A stretch of DNA of 64,000 nt from Elgaria multicarinata webbii (GCF_023053635.1 NC_086172.1:128253681-128317680), one strand, 5' to 3'; counted from the first letter of the stretch, positions 20,341-32,785 are shown. The notes: generated from the letters alone by a model not told the origin. Translations and numbers: made by a program.

Positions 20341-22909
20341 CATGGTATGTGATATTCTTAGGCAGTGCGGTGTTGTTAGGCATCTAGTAATCCATGGCAT
20401 CCATCTGAGGGTGAAGCAGTGCAGGTAAGAAGTGCACTGTGAAAATGTTGGCATTTACTTCAGAAAATGTGAGTGCCAGTTCACTTCTTAAATCAGCACG
20501 AAAGCTTTCATTTGGCTTTAATTCATCCAAAATTAAATATTTTGCTTTTGGCACAGACAGATGATTGCCTAGTAAAATATATTCTCACCCACCCTGCGAC
20601 TAATATTTTACGTCTCTAATCAGTACAGCCCAGGAGTTTGACTCCCCACTGCCATGGCCTGGCTGTGGTAGCCAGATGTTAAATACAGCAGTGGCACCTT
20701 GCATATCATGGACCAGCATAGACCATAGACTACAGTAAAGACACTTAAATGTGCATTTGCTTTCCAGCCTCTAGAGGCTCATAGAAGTTAGAACAACTAA
20801 ATAAAGATGGAAGTTAGTTCAATATATGTACAAAGATCCTTTCATTGAGTCTTACATTTTGGTTCTGTGGAGAGTTCAGTGACTGCATGTTGTCTGGTGT
20901 CATCATGCTGATTACACAAACAAGTTGTTTTCAATAGCTAGTGACGTTTTGAGGCTGCTCCATTTTAAAAAGGTGGAATTGAAATGCTTGAGTCACTTTT
21001 CCCTATGTATTGATTATAGCCATGATTATGCCAGAGGGAGCTTGTGATGAGAAAGGAAAACTGTCCTAATACGCCTTTTGTAACTATTCCCTTCCAAGGA
21101 ATTATCTTTTTTCTATCTTAAAAGTAAAACTGATATAGTTCATTTCCTACTTCCTTTTCGGAGTCCCCTTGTGTCTGTTTCAGGTTTTAAGAGGGAAGAT
21201 AAGAAATGCTGTGTGGATTTTTGAGAAAGAAAATAAATGGTTTTTGTTCCTTTAAAAAAAAATCAGCCTCCAACTGGCAAAGTAAGAAGACATGGCAGGT
21301 GGTGGGACAGGAAGACACGATTTCTCACTTAATATACATCATTGCACTGAGGAGGAGTTATCACTGTTTGTAGGGTAGGTAGAGTGAGTTAGAATGTTAC
21401 TCACGTTTTGGTATTTAGATAATTCCTTTAAAATCTTTGCTTATTTATCCACTTAAGTTTCCCTGTGCAGTGCAAATTCTGTGCCTGTCCATTTTCAGAA
21501 TATTGCCATGAAGATTTTGTTGTTTTCCTGGGTTTTTCAGAAATGGTAAATCTCTCTGCAGATAAACATAATTATGGCAACTTCCAAGCAGAAGTTAAAG
21601 CTGGTTACGAACAGCAGTTGTTATGGAGACGTATGTGCTGAGGTTAGTGCAAAGTGCTCCAGTAACACTGCATACTAAGCGGAGATTAGCCAATGTTCAT
21701 CCTTCAGTGTGTGGGTGTCTTAGCCGTATTCACGTACTGCAACACCTTTTCATTAGATATCCATTTTCTCATACTATTCTTTGGATTTTACAGGGAAATT
21801 ATACTTGGATTTGTCTTGCCACAGTAGTTTTAGCATATCCGCCAAGGTACTTATTTCTTTTGGCATCCTGCACTATTTTTTTTTTTACTGTGGATGATTC
21901 CAAAGCATGGAATAATTACTTCTGTTCTCCCAGAAAAAAATAGTGATCTAGCAATGTCCATAATGTGGCACCTTGCTGTGGTATCTGGAGAGAGAGGCTG
22001 GGAAACAAGATGTCTAATGAAGAGGAAGAAGATGATTGAGTGCAGCTTTCACTGCAGAGTTCGCAAATAGTCAAATAATGAATTAGATTAGGAAAGCAGT
22101 GGGCATGATCCAGCCAGCACTTGAGAGTCCCTTTGGTTTCAATTGGAGAGTTAAGCACATTGTTATATCTTAAATTGAAAACATTTGGACTTTTTAATGT
22201 TGGCTGAATTGTGCTCTGTAAGATTACCTTGGAATTCAGTTGCATATGAATGTTGCTACTGACTTCAAGAGTGTACAACCACAGCAGTTAGGATTCAGCA
22301 TATGTAGCCCTTTAGAGGAAGTAGGCATTTCACCAATCAGCTTGATTGAAGAGGAGGGGAACCGAATTGAGCCCCTTCCCCGACAGCCAGCGGGTGGGAT
22401 TCTAGCTTCTTTTAAAGGTCTGTGTGCATGTAGGGACAGTTGTCTGCTCAAGCCAAGGAATTGAACATGCAGCAGGTATTTGCACACAGTTCCCTATCTA
22501 GCTAAGAGTATGTATGCAGAAATCTAGCTGGATTGGGTGCTTGTACTCATTGGCCAGTCCCTTGCAAAAACCCTCCTAATTTGAGAAAAAGAGTATAACA
22601 AAGTAAATTGGCTTCTGTTCTTATGTGTTTGGACTTTTCTAGCGAATAAGCTCAAAGTTTATGCACGGGTAAGGGTGAATGGTCAGTTGTCATTTCTTTA
22701 ATGACTATGCAGTTTGTTTCACTATGAGTATAATCTGTATTTAGTGAACACACAGTGCTAATGCCACTGATTTGAATTATAAGGAAGATAAATGGAATTT
22801 TATTTACATACATGCATATATTGATATCCTCTAATTGCAAAAATGTAAATTTGAGCCTTGTATAATGTTCTTGTCCTTTTAAAATATCTTTATGTATATT
22901 TAAAAAGGA

Positions 22910-22915
22910 AATAAA
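22910..22915 (+). terminator. Candidate UBR2 poly(A) signal
   Basis: A canonical AATAAA is followed within 30 bases by a GT-rich stretch (ggtgtggtattt). It sits at a plausible distance from the UBR2 stop once inserted repeats are discounted. It was chosen over other hexamers on context only. Confidence 0.45.
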
Positions 22916-23059
22916 GTAACTTCTCATATGGTGTGGTATTTCATTTGAAAAGAATTTCACATGTCTTGGCCAAAATAATGGATAACAGTGGGTAAGAAAG
23001 GTGTTTTAGTAAATTTCTAGCCAATATATTAAATCTTGTGATTATTATCACCTTTTGTC

Positions 23060-24200
23060 GCAATACTGAAGTGCTTCATCCTTGAGACTTCCACCTTTAT
23101 TTCTCCCCTCGAGTGCAGGAGGCCAACTAGCTTGGGGAAAACCCCGCCTCCAGGGCCAGGAAGACAGTCTCCATCTTGTTTTTCCCAGAGGAGGTGGGGC
23201 CTCCCCCAGGGTTCCCAGTTTTGACTTCCTGCCTCATGGTGGGAGGCAGCTTGTCCAAGCTATCGCACAGTGAGAGCAAAATAAAAAAAATAGTAAGTCA
23301 CAAGAAGACTACGATGTTGGAGGAGGTAACCGCTCCCCTGGTTCACAGGGGTGCAGCTTGTGAAGCAGCTGCAGATCCAGGACATGCACACACCTCAGGG
23401 TTCAATGTGTGTTACTGGATTTCATATTAGACTATAACATTTCTCCACCACCCCTCCAAAAAGATTTATATAACATGTTAATGCTTGTGAAACAAAGCAA
23501 CATAGTATCTGCTAAAATAATTATGATCTAGTAAGCGGACTAGTGATTTCCAACGTGTGCAGTAGCCTTAAAATTAAAAGTAGTAGCCATTTTCCTTCTT
23601 TCATTGTTCAGTAGTTGATGACTTCAAGATTAAAGGGACAAATTTAGTGATTATTTTGAAATATATTTTTTCATAATTTGGTTTTGGTGCTTCCAGACAG
23701 AGCATTACTAGCAGTACAAATTAAAAGACATTGTGCAGCTATTCCATCTTTATCTTCCTAACAAATTTTCTGTGGTAAGAAAAAGGATGGAAGAAGTAGT
23801 AGGAAAAGTAGTAGTTACAAATGGAAGATCTCAATGGACATCTCAACCCTGGACTTCTGGATTAAATTCTGTGCGTGAGGTAGGGTGATAGTACAATAGA
23901 AATCTTGTCTGTAAACACTCAGTCACTTTGAAGTGTGATAACTACAGAAGTGCTATGGCATGACCTGTACCATTGTAATAGTGCCTTTCTTCACTCCAGC
24001 ATAAGCAAGGATCAGGTGTACAGCACCAGCAGCTGCCAGTTTTTGCAATCTTCAGCATAGAGATGGGTCTCAAAGCTATTAACAGCAAAGAAACAGATGT
24101 TCCCAGCAAAAGTTCTGCCGCAATACTGATACCTACTCTGTTACAGAGACAGCTTTGTCAGTACAAATGTGTGAGTCTGACATGTCTTAGCTGCCTGTTA
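23060..24200. other. Intergenic stretch, no gene seen
   Basis: A G+C-rich patch at about 23,090-23,280 has purine/pyrimidine-rich 'gaggtggggcctcccccagg' phrases but no conserved reading frame. The remainder is AT-rich unique-looking sequence between the UBR2 3' end and a BovB fragment. Confidence 0.5.
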
Positions 24201-24257
24201 TAATAGGTTATAATCATGAGCCCAGATTTCTGCCATCTGAAGCACATGTTTTTTGGA

Positions 24258-24508
24258 ATCGCAAAACTGAAGTACTTTGGCCACATAATGAGAAGACAGG
24301 ATACCCTGGAGAAGAGGCTGATGCTAGGGAAAGTGGAAGGCAAAAGGAAGAGACCAAGGGCAAGATGGATGGATGATATTCTGGAGGTGACAGACTTGAC
24401 CTTGGGGGAGCTAGGGGTGGCGACAGCCGACAGAAAGCTCTGGCGTGGGCTGGTCCATGAAGTCACGAAGAGTTGGAAACGACTGAACGAATAAACAACA
24501 ACAAAACA
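24258..24508 (+). mobile_element. RTE/BovB LINE 3' end
   Basis: The frame 24,261-24,494 encodes KLKYFGHIMRRQDTLEKRLM, then RARWMDDILEVTDLTLGELG and ends VHEVTKSWKRLNE followed by TAA. This is the C terminus of BovB ORF2 (cow copies end similarly, VAKSRTRLN). It is followed by the AACAACAA-type tail. Only the last ~78 codons are present, still open. BovB in squamates is a known case of horizontal transfer. Confidence 0.88.
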
Positions 24509-24509
24509 T

Positions 24510-25490
24510 TTCCCTAAAGTTGAGTCTGTATGCATGTTCATTGCTCAATGACTATAAGAAATTAAATTGCCAAAAGGGGCATCTTATCACAGACAAACAT
24601 ACTTTCCTTTGGTTAATAAGTTTAATACATCAAAACAATATAGAATATAACAATATATAACATAATCAATACACATGCTAAGCAACTTACTTTCAATGGA
24701 GTCAGTTCACATAGTTGCAAGTCATCGAAGGAAGACACTGAACAAGGTATATGCACTTGTGTATCAGACCTATGAGAATTCTTGCATTTGCTCCAGGACC
24801 CTTCAGTAGCAGAATACTGCAATGAATCTCTCAGTTGAAGGGGTTTCATTCACAAAGGCAGGAAATATTTTTCCGCTATAAAAACTTGCAAGGAGCGTGG
24901 TCTATTCGGATGCAATGGATAAGTTTCCACGTATGGCAAGTTTTTTAAAAATGTATTGCTCATTCTGATTGGTTTACACACTGATGATAAATTGAATCAG
25001 AAGTCTCCAGCAAATCGTATTTATTTCTGTATATGAGCAGATGTCACAGCTTACAGACTCTCCTTGTTAATGCCATCTGTGTCTTCTCAAACTAATGAGA
25101 ATTAGAACAAGGACTGTGCAGCTGCTTGAGTTTGTTTTCCTTGGAACAGGAACTTTTTTAACCCTGGAAAGCAACTCTCCTTGGTTGAAGCATCTTTGCG
25201 GTGGTAAGCTAAGGAAGAGGTAGGCGCACTTGCATGGTCTACTTTTTTCAACCCTACAGTTGGGGTGGTCCTTGTTTAAATTTAATGCATAGTTTGGATC
25301 CCTTAACAGTTAAAGCATAATTAATTTGTGTTAAGTGATCCTGAATATATACTCCTACTTAAGCAAAATGCTTTTCTGCATCAGATGTGGCCCTATCTAA
25401 ACTAGCCTTATTTGAGAGGATAAGCTAATACATGATCTAGTGGAAATTGGGTGTGGATTGCAGCCTGCCTTTTGTCCACCACTGGGCTAG
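24510..25490. other. Intergenic AT-rich sequence, no gene seen
   Basis: There is no conserved frame, clear repeat end or promoter. It is a convergent 3'-3' intergenic zone between UBR2 and PRPH2. Confidence 0.5.
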
Positions 25491-25496
25491 ATGCAT

Positions 25497-25727
25497 TTAT
25501 TTTTGCATTTATATCCCGCCTGTCTTCCTCCAAGGAACCCAAGGTGGCTGACTTCCTCCTCCTCTCCATTTTTATCCTCACAACAACAACCCTGTGAGGT
25601 GGGTTAGGCTGAGAGTCTGTGACTGGCCCAAAGTCACCCATAGGGTTTCCATGGCTGAGTGGGGACTAGAACCCAGATCTCCCAACTCCCAGTCTGACAC
25701 TTTAGCCACTACACCGCACTGGATGAG
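25497..25727 (-). repeat. Sauria/Squam1 tRNA-derived SINE
   Basis: Read in reverse it has the full order: tRNA-like head (ctttagccactacaccgcac), 'cccagatctcccaactccca', 'tgactggcccaaagtcaccc', 'aacaaccctgtgaggtgggt' and 'tttatatcccgcctgtcttc'. This is the characteristic squamate SINE. Confidence 0.85.
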
Positions 25728-26377
25728 CTTTTAACAGTGCAAGTGAATTACTTATAACAATTGTTACCAAAGGTTAGTTGAACCTTTGATGATACCTAAG
25801 CCGTTGCTTGAAGATATTAAAAAAAAGTATGTGTGAGAGAAAAGAGTGATCTTTCTTACAGGTGTTGTCCTACAAGCAACTCTCAAGGTTGTTCAGAGTT
25901 TGAATTTTTTTTTGCTAAATATTTGAATCTAAAGATGTTATCTCTCCCAGTCATCATCTCCCTCACAGTTAAGCATGTATCAGTCAAGTGTGCTTTTATT
26001 TTCTTTCTTAAATGCTCATCAACCCTTTCTGTGACCCTGGCCGTCTAGTCTGTGCAATGCGTGTCTAGTTTAATTTCTGGGTTAATCAATTAATTTGTTT
26101 GCTTTCTTCACGTTTATAAAGTCAATGGCCTGGTTGCCCTTTTAAGCTTTAAAATGACTTGGGAGGAGATGAAACATGGGTATTTCAGGAAGAATGTTTT
26201 ATTTGTGTGACATGGATGGAAATACAGAGGAGACTTTTTGAACCATCATCTGGTGAATGGCGCAGTATGAATGTGGCTGCTCCATGAAATCTCTTCATAT
26301 TTACCTATTCTACTATCAGAAAAAAGGGGTGAATAAAAGAGAGGGAGACTTAGCCTTGGACTTCTCCCAGTTGCCTG

Positions 26378-26506
26378 ATGCAGTCAAAACTACAAAAAGC
26401 TCTCTGCAAATCTGCAATCATGTTAGAACAAATTGAGCTGATGGAAGAAAATGCAGATATGAATATAAATGAGCTTGAAGGAATGCTGGCACACAGGGTA
26501 TTTACA
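26378..26506 (+). other. Exon-like open segment of unknown origin
   Basis: The acceptor-like GCCTGATGCAG precedes an open frame (KLQKALCKSAIMLEQIELME, then ENADMNINELEGMLAHRVFT) that meets a strong donor-like ACA|GTAAGT. The frame is hydrophilic and helix-prone. I do not recognise the protein. It could be an exon of an unannotated transcript, a fossil ORF fragment or chance. Confidence 0.25.
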
Positions 26507-26864
26507 GTAAGTGACCCTGTACAAACTGCTGATTTAAATCCAATGATTTCGCAAACTGCAGCAATGTGTGTTTATATGTTCATTAAAAATGGCTCTTTGG
26601 GTTTATTACGTGTGGAATGGACACCTCTGACGGAATAGATCCCTCCTCCCCACTGCAGCCCTCTAAACACCCACACACCCCAAAGCTGCTCCAGTGGATT
26701 TAGGGACCCTATGGAGCAGATTTAGGGGACATAGGGAACTGCAAGGGGCAGGCGAGGAAGGCAAAGTGTTGTTACAGAAGTACACTTGCATGACATTGGA
26801 TGGAACTATGCTGGCTCTGAGTGCCTTTTACCAGCTTTGGCTGGTTCGTTAACTATGGCCTCTC

Positions 26865-27518
26865 CTGGGCAGGGATAGCTTGACCACAGTGCTGCAGGCA
26901 TTAGTAACCTCAAGACTGGATTACTGCAGTGAACTCTATGTGGGGCTGCCCTTAATAAGGCTGGTCAGGAAGCTGGAGCTAATGCAGAATGCAGCAGTTC
27001 GGCTGCTGCCCCTTTTCAGCATGCAACTCCTTTGCTGATGGAACGACACTGGGTACCTATTTGCTCCTAGGCCAGGTTTAAGGTTTTGGTACTAGTGTAT
27101 AACATCCTAAACAACTTGAGGCCAGGATACCTGAGAAAGTACCTTCTGCCTTATCAACCTGCCCAGTCATTAAAGTCATCAAATGGGATGCTCCTGGTGG
27201 TTGCGTGTGGATCTGTGGCCTGATTGAAGTCCACCTGGAGAAGAAACTTCAGTGTGGGGACCTCCTTTCTATGGAACTCCCTGCCTCTAGAGTCAAGCAA
27301 GCATCAACATTGTGTTGTTCTTGGTGCCTGCTGAAAACACCTTTATTTTAAGAAGCCTTCCTTGATTGACCAGCCATAGCTTTTATTGGTACTCTGCTTT
27401 TAATAACAAGGAATTTATGGCGTTTTATTCATTTTATCTTTTATTTCTTGCCACTCTGGAATCTGTTTAGATGTGGAGCGTTATTTAAATGTTGTACATA
27501 AAATAACTAAATAAACCC
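26865..27518 (+). mobile_element. L2-clade LINE remnant
   Basis: It begins in decayed RT sequence ('aacctcaagactggattact', L2 'TSRLDYC…LYVGLPL'), passes 'ctggagctaatgcagaatgc' (LELMQNAA) and runs to an L2-type 3' end with 'tggaactccctgcctctaga' and a terminal 'ataactaaataaa'. Many interruptions; old. Confidence 0.7.
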
Positions 27519-27870
27519 ATCAAGAGTAATTAAGGTTTTGTGATAGTGCGTTAGTTCATTATCAACTGAAATGGTGATTTAATTGTCTTCAGAAATTGGT
27601 TGCTTGAGGTGGTGATATATACAGGGAAACTATTCTCAACACACCTCTCTGTCCCAGAAGCAGCTGCAGGGTTCCAGGAGTAGACAGGGACAATGTATTT
27701 GCATTTTTTCACCCACTGCTCCAACCAAGCATTTAAACCAAAGATGTATGGCATCAGCCTTCTTTATAGATTGGGTTTGGCTGTGTGTATGCTTTTTTAA
27801 AAAAAATAGAGTTAAAGCATCAAGAGCAAAACATTAATATTATTAAAGTATGTCCGTGTCGTCCCAAAAT

Positions 27871-28721
27871 TTTATTTACAAATGACCAGGGCAATAGCTA
27901 AAAGTACAACAAATTGGGAACTGAAAAGTGATTCCATACCTCCCCCCCTACCGCCTTTAGTCAAAATAACCACTGCTAAATTTCTATAAAGCCCCAGAAG
28001 TTTTTTTCTGTTTATTTGATACCTAGTTCTAAACTACATACAGAAGAAGTTGCTACTTGCTACCCACAATGTGCATATAATTCAGGGCGTGCTAAACCCA
28101 GTATTATAAGGTACAGTGTGTTTTCATTTCTATTCATGGGACTTCTTTTTGCAGTCTCTCAATGCTTTACTCAAGATAAAGGCCTGATAATTTATCCTCT
28201 TCTATCCTCTGTTCAGATGACATAACAATCTTTGGTTGTGGGAGTGCAAAGTACTCTCATGAGTTTCATTGAGCTCTTCTCTAGGCAAATATGGTCACAG
28301 CAAAATAGGTTGAAGATGCTTGACCTACAACCAGATTGATTCAGTGATAAATGACTGAGCATCCCATTGTTATCTGAAGTTCTCTGATACCCAGTCTTGT
28401 ATCATATATTGATGAGTCTTTTTCCTGATGTTCACATTTCATCAACATTTGAAATAGGATATGGTGAATAAAAGAAAACACTGTAAATTCCATACTACAA
28501 TCTATATACATTATTTAAAAAAGTGGGGGAAGAACTTTGAATAGTAAATTGAAGTCCTGCCCTGTATCAGATCTCCCCACATTTGGTTCCGTTACCAGGA
28601 TGTGATTTACCAATTTCACACTTGGAGTCTGATTTTATTCTCGTGTGGGGGAAAAATCAGCTAAATGCACATTAGTGATTGACGTGTTGAACCACAACGA
28701 AGTCTTTGGTGATGCATTCAG
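27871..28721 (-). other. PRPH2: Probable start of PRPH2 3' UTR, with candidate poly(A) signals
   Basis: On the - strand AATAAA occurs at about 28,632-28,637, near 28,012, and at 27,871-27,876. None has a decisive downstream element, so the transcript end is open. Confidence 0.35.
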
Positions 28722-28985
28722 TTAAGCTTTGGGGATGCATTTTGTTGGAACATTCTCTGGACCGTGGTTTGTAGTTTGAACATCCATATTGGGGTCATTC
28801 ATTCCTGAAACTGTGGATATCTGATTAGCTTTGCCAAGATTTTTAATGATGTTAATGTTGTATTTGGCAGTTTCTACAAAGCTGTTCTCAAGTAACCAGC
28901 CATCTGAGTCACACTGTGGATCGCCCAGGAGAAGAACATTCCTCATTGCCGTTTGAAGATAACGGACCCCAGTAAGCACAGACAG
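28722..28985 (-). CDS. PRPH2: PRPH2 exon 3 (C-terminal tail)
   Basis: The acceptor is TTCCTTTAG. It encodes the end of TM4 and the cytoplasmic tail: GVRYLQTAMRNV, DSDGWLLENSFVETAK, NIIKNLGKANQ, and a divergent end GPENVPTKCIPKA before TAA (28,722-28,724). RYLQT, GWLLE and LGKxNQ align with human. The last about 30 residues do not, and the tail is longer. Confidence 0.93.
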   Translation of the reverse strand: MSVLTGVRYLQTAMRNVLLLGDPQCDSDGWLLENSFVETAKYNINIIKNLGKANQISTVSGMNDPNMDVQTTNHGPENVPTKCIPKA

Positions 28986-29250
28986 CTAAAGGAAAAAGTG
29001 AACCAAATTAACATTACAAATCATTAACAAATGAATTATTCCTTTTATCACTGTGTTTCAGAATGCAACATTAACAAATTTATATCACTGGACATTTGGC
29101 AATCTTATGATAGGGAATTAACCAAAACATTACACTAAGTTCAAGCACCTCTACTTTAGAGCATTCTACACAACAGAGTTCTCCCTTGGGTCCACCTTTC
29201 TGAGGACATTTCCTGGATGTATGCCCCACAGACCATTTGAGACCCTTATA

Positions 29251-29330
29251 GAGCAATCCTATCCATGTCTACTTAGGAGTAAGTGCTGCTGAGTTCAAGG
29301 AGGCTTATTCCCAGGTAAGTGGGTATAGAA
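29251..29330. repeat. Short interspersed repeat ('gcaatcctat' family)
   Basis: It runs 'gagcaatcctatccatgtct', 'acttaggagtaagtgctgct' and on to 'gtgggtatagaattgcagcc'. It is the same family as copies near 36,415, 42,310, 45,311, 46,445, 48,001, 48,577 and 62,265. It lies in the PRPH2 3' exon-intron 2 region. Confidence 0.5.
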
Positions 29331-31614
29331 TTGCAGCCTCAATTGCACACAGGAAGGTGTTGACAGTTTCAAGGAGTTCAGTAATTTAATGTCTGCCCAA
29401 ATGAAAAAAGTTAGAAATTTTCCAGTGGTCAGGCTGTTTGTATTATGCCTTTATTCCTGTGGTAACTATTCTGACACCTGCTTAAATATAGTTATGTTTG
29501 GGAAGGATTCTGATTTAGAGGCATTCAGTCACAATCCCAGAGATAGTAGCTCTGCTCTATTGGCTCCTCAACCAAGTCCATTCCCCCATCTACAGTTCTT
29601 GTATTGAGCAAGATTGCTGTCGCAACAACACAATCAGTAGGGTAAAACTAACTTGTCTCACAACTCTTCATCATTAATTTAAGTTTGCTAATCCTGAATT
29701 ATTAGTAATTTTCTCTGATATATAGTCAAATTTTCCATTTTGACTTTAATAGGCCAGATATTTTCTCTCTGTTACACTATGATGACCTAGAGTTATAAAC
29801 AACAAAACTGTCATGATGGTGCCTTTATTCTTTACTTACTTTTTTACTTATCCTTTTTTACTTTTGTAACATACTGGGTATTTTCTCTGTGTTATATTAT
29901 AATGACCTAGAGTTATAAACAATGATGATGAAGACTGTATTCTTTCCTTAGAAATCTCCTGGGCTTGATGTATCTTCACAAACAAGCATAGCGAAGGATA
30001 AAATTGCAGATATTTTTGGCTGCCCCAGACTCAAAAGGTCACGGTTAGGCATAAGAAGCTTTCATTAGTCGTAGACTTGTTATTTGCCCTACATTAAAGA
30101 AGCTGATCAAAGGGAGTAGTAGCCTGCTGTTAGAACGTCATGTCTCCTTTTTTCAAAGAAGAATCTGCTTCTCCCCCCACTTCCCACCTAGAGATGTAAA
30201 ATGTCTGAAAATGTTGAAGCCTTGGGGTGGGGGGAATGTTATTTTTTCAGGGGCTTGGGGTTCGGAAAAAAACTGAAAATTTTGGGGAAAGTAAAAAATA
30301 AGCAATATTTATTTTTTAAGAGCTCTTTACAGATCCAAAGTCACTTTGTTGCTTTAGGGCCCAGAAATACAGGTAGGGGAAAAAACCCGTTAAGAATGCA
30401 CATTTTCTTCCATATTATGATAGGGTGACTCTACTCACATGTTGGGAAACTGAGCATGACTTGGAGCATCACTAAATGTCTATCAGTAAAAGATTCACTA
30501 GATCAATCATTTTAATAAAGAATGGAAGAAATAACTATGCTGGGCACAGTTGATTAAAAAATGATTTAAAAACTTTCCCCCACCTCCCATGGCTTCTTTG
30601 TTTCCAGACATTTTAGATCTCTAGTCTTTCTATAAAAATCTTATTACCTAGTTTTTATAAATAATTTCAGGGGAGTAAAGTCTGGGAAACAAAAATAAAC
30701 ACTTTTTTCTTAAATCCTAAAATAAAACATTTCACAATAAGATGCTGTTAAATTTTTCCAAACAAAAATGTCCCATGGGGGAGAGGGGAAGGGAACATGT
30801 TATTCTCCCTCCCTTAAAAAAATTCAATTTTTTTTCCAGGCCTGCAAAGTATCTGGAATAATTGATGGGGAAGTAGCTGTTCAAAAAGACAGCGTACTCT
30901 CTTTCAATAGGAAAGGTAGCACACATAATGCCATCCCATCATTCCCTAGTTGCATTACATTTTTTCAGACAAGTATCTTAGAGACAAAGGGCAGTATCCG
31001 GTGGTACTCTTACACAAAGTAGAGCCACTGAAGTAAACAACCCTAATCTAAGTAGGACTACCATTGGATACTGCCCAAAGGTTCATCACCATTTTCTTTG
31101 AGTTGCTACTATAAATTAAAGCTTTGGATCCAATCAAATGTTTAAAGATCTGATCAAGTTATCAGGTGATTGTAAGTCATATACCTTGCAGTGTTCCTCC
31201 GTTTTACCTCTTTCAACAGATGCTCAAAATTTGTTTTTCAAAACCACTCTTTTCGTTTCTCACTTCTAAAGTAGCATGCAAACCTTCTGGCATTTGGTCT
31301 TTATTGGTGTGTACTTATATTTCTCTGCTAAAAGCTTGATCCTAAAGCTGTAGTCTAAAACATGCATACCTGAACGTAAGATCAGATAAGTACCTTTAGC
31401 AGGGGTGGGGGTGGGGGAACAGGAATGCCTCTTCTGGAATATGTATAGCAGGGGTGGGGCCCTTGGGAACCAATGCACCCCAGACACCTTTCTTGGCGGC
31501 CACCAAGGTGCCCTAATCCTCCCACATATTTTTTTTAATTACCAGGCTGTTCCTTCTTCTGACACCATATAACTGTGAAACAAGAACCTCTGAAAATCTC
31601 ACTATAATATTTAC

Positions 31615-31861
31615 CTCAAATAACCAGATGATGAGCACCGTGATGCCAATGGATCTCATGATGTCAGTGTAATAATCCAGTAGGGCTTCCCTGCATCCTT
31701 TCATCCAAATATTAAGTTCTTCTGTCAGAAAATCATAATTGTAGTGAGCTGTATTGTTGGTGAGCTGATATTGGATACAGGGCCTGGGTGAGTTTGGATT
31801 GCAACAACTGAAAGGGACTCCGTCCACCAAAAACTTCCCATCAACGTTACTCTTTAGACGG
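31615..31861 (-). CDS. PRPH2: PRPH2 exon 2 (247 nt)
   Basis: The acceptor is TTGTTGCAG and the donor is GAG|GTAAAT. It encodes residues 194-276: [40 protein letters not shown] and [13 protein letters not shown], into TM4 ([12 protein letters not shown]). Cys213, 214, 222 and 250 and sequon Asn229 match human numbering. The donor falls at codon 276, as at human c.828. Confidence 0.96.
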
Positions 31862-32199
31862 CTGCAACAAGATGGAGAAAATGGGCATCATGTACGAGTT
31901 GTTAATGGCTCAAGTGGCTTTTTGTAGAGAAGGAACTGACTAACTATGCTAAGCAGATCTTTTCATTGTACATTGGGGGATAAATAGAATATATTTCCTC
32001 ATTTTTTCTTATCCTATAGAGGTCCCTAAAATAACTCAAGTTTTGTATGAGTTCACGAATCCCAATAACTTTTCCTGCAGAGAAACATGATGCATTTGTA
32101 GGGTCTTCTTAATCATTGTCCATTTCTTATACTGTGCTTGTTGGAGTGATATTGAGAGGAGTGAGCATACCACACATTTTGTCCATGTTTATCCCAAAA

Positions 32200-32560
32200 G
32201 AGCCCAAGAACCAAGGTAATAACTACACTGCCTCGCACGTAGTTAAACTATGGAATTCACTACCACAAGATGTGGTGATGGCCACCAATTTGGATGGCTT
32301 TAAAAGGGGGTTGGATAAATTCTTGGAGTAGAAGGCTATTAATGGCTATTAGTCCTGATGGCTAAGTGCAACCTCCAGTATCAGAGGCAGTAAGCCTGTA
32401 TAAAATAATTGCTGGGGAACATGGGGTAGGAGGGTGCTGTTGCACCATGTCCTGCTTGTGGGTCCCTGGTTGACAGCTGGTTGGCCACTGTGTGAACAGA
32501 GTGCTAGACTAGATGGACCCTTGGTCTGATCTAGCATGGCTCTTCTTATGTTCTAAAGAA
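32200..32560 (+). mobile_element. CR1 LINE 3' end
   Basis: The order is 'ctatggaattcactaccaca', 'gatggctttaaaagggggtt', 'gctgttgcaccatgtcctgc', 'ctagactagatggacccttg' and 'tagcatggctcttcttatgt'. This is the common squamate CR1 3' terminus. It lies in PRPH2 intron 1, antisense to the gene. Partial copies occur at 35,350-35,530 and 56,630-56,745. Confidence 0.75.
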
Positions 32561-32599
32561 GAAACAACAGATTTTTGATGATTGCCCTTTTTATGCTAC

Positions 32600-32785
32600 T
32601 TTGTCATGGCATCGGGCAAAGTATTCTCTCTTCATCTCAGCCCTACATCTGCAATATGGGTATAATAATACTAACCATCTTTTAAGGTTATTGTAAGATT
32701 ACAGCAAGTTAATATTTGTAGCACTTTGAATACTTGAAAGCGCTATATAAAATAATTGCTAATTGTTATTATTATTAAGAAGTCT
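32600..32785 (+). repeat. MIR SINE 3' part
   Basis: The phrases 'gcaatatgggtataataata' and 'tttaaggttattgtaagatt', with 'gcgctatataaaataattg' and an ATT tail, follow the MIR 3' half. Confidence 0.5.

Larger units (their letters stand above)
644..22935 (+). other. UBR2: UBR2 gene, 3' part (14 coding exons plus 3' UTR)
   Basis: This is the C-terminal part of an N-recognin RING-type E3 ubiquitin ligase. The family binds N-degron substrates and, with UBE2A/B-type E2 enzymes, ubiquitinates them for the proteasome in cytosol and nucleus. The UBR box, N-domain and RING lie upstream of the window. The 14 exons join in frame with GT-AG sites throughout and give 498 residues. They follow mammalian UBR2 from the segment containing FHSILSFGV to the end. 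The terminus reads [17 protein letters not shown], matching recalled UBR2 (FGFNWQLL), whereas recalled UBR1 ends VGIDWQHL. The last exons encode the C-terminal cap domain with a Cys-rich zinc site. Intron 8,905-15,246 contains a hAT transposon. The 3' UTR carries a perfect hairpin and inserted repeats. Identity is very sure; the 3' end position is less sure. Confidence 0.96.
19215..22935 (+). other. UBR2: UBR2 3' UTR, probable
   Basis: No coding signal follows the stop. Mammalian UBR2 has a 3' UTR of roughly 2-3 kb. Several AATAAA hexamers occur. The best is at 22,910-22,915, which has a GT-rich element (ggtgtggtattt) about 20 bases downstream and AT-rich sequence upstream. Earlier hexamers near 19,540, 20,800 and 21,233 could serve as alternative sites. 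An inverted-repeat element lies at about 19,710-20,340. Transcript evidence would be needed to fix the end. Confidence 0.5.

Noticed and set aside
22652-22960. 102-codon - strand frame
   Set aside because: Antisense to the likely UBR2 3' UTR end, AT-rich with no domain.
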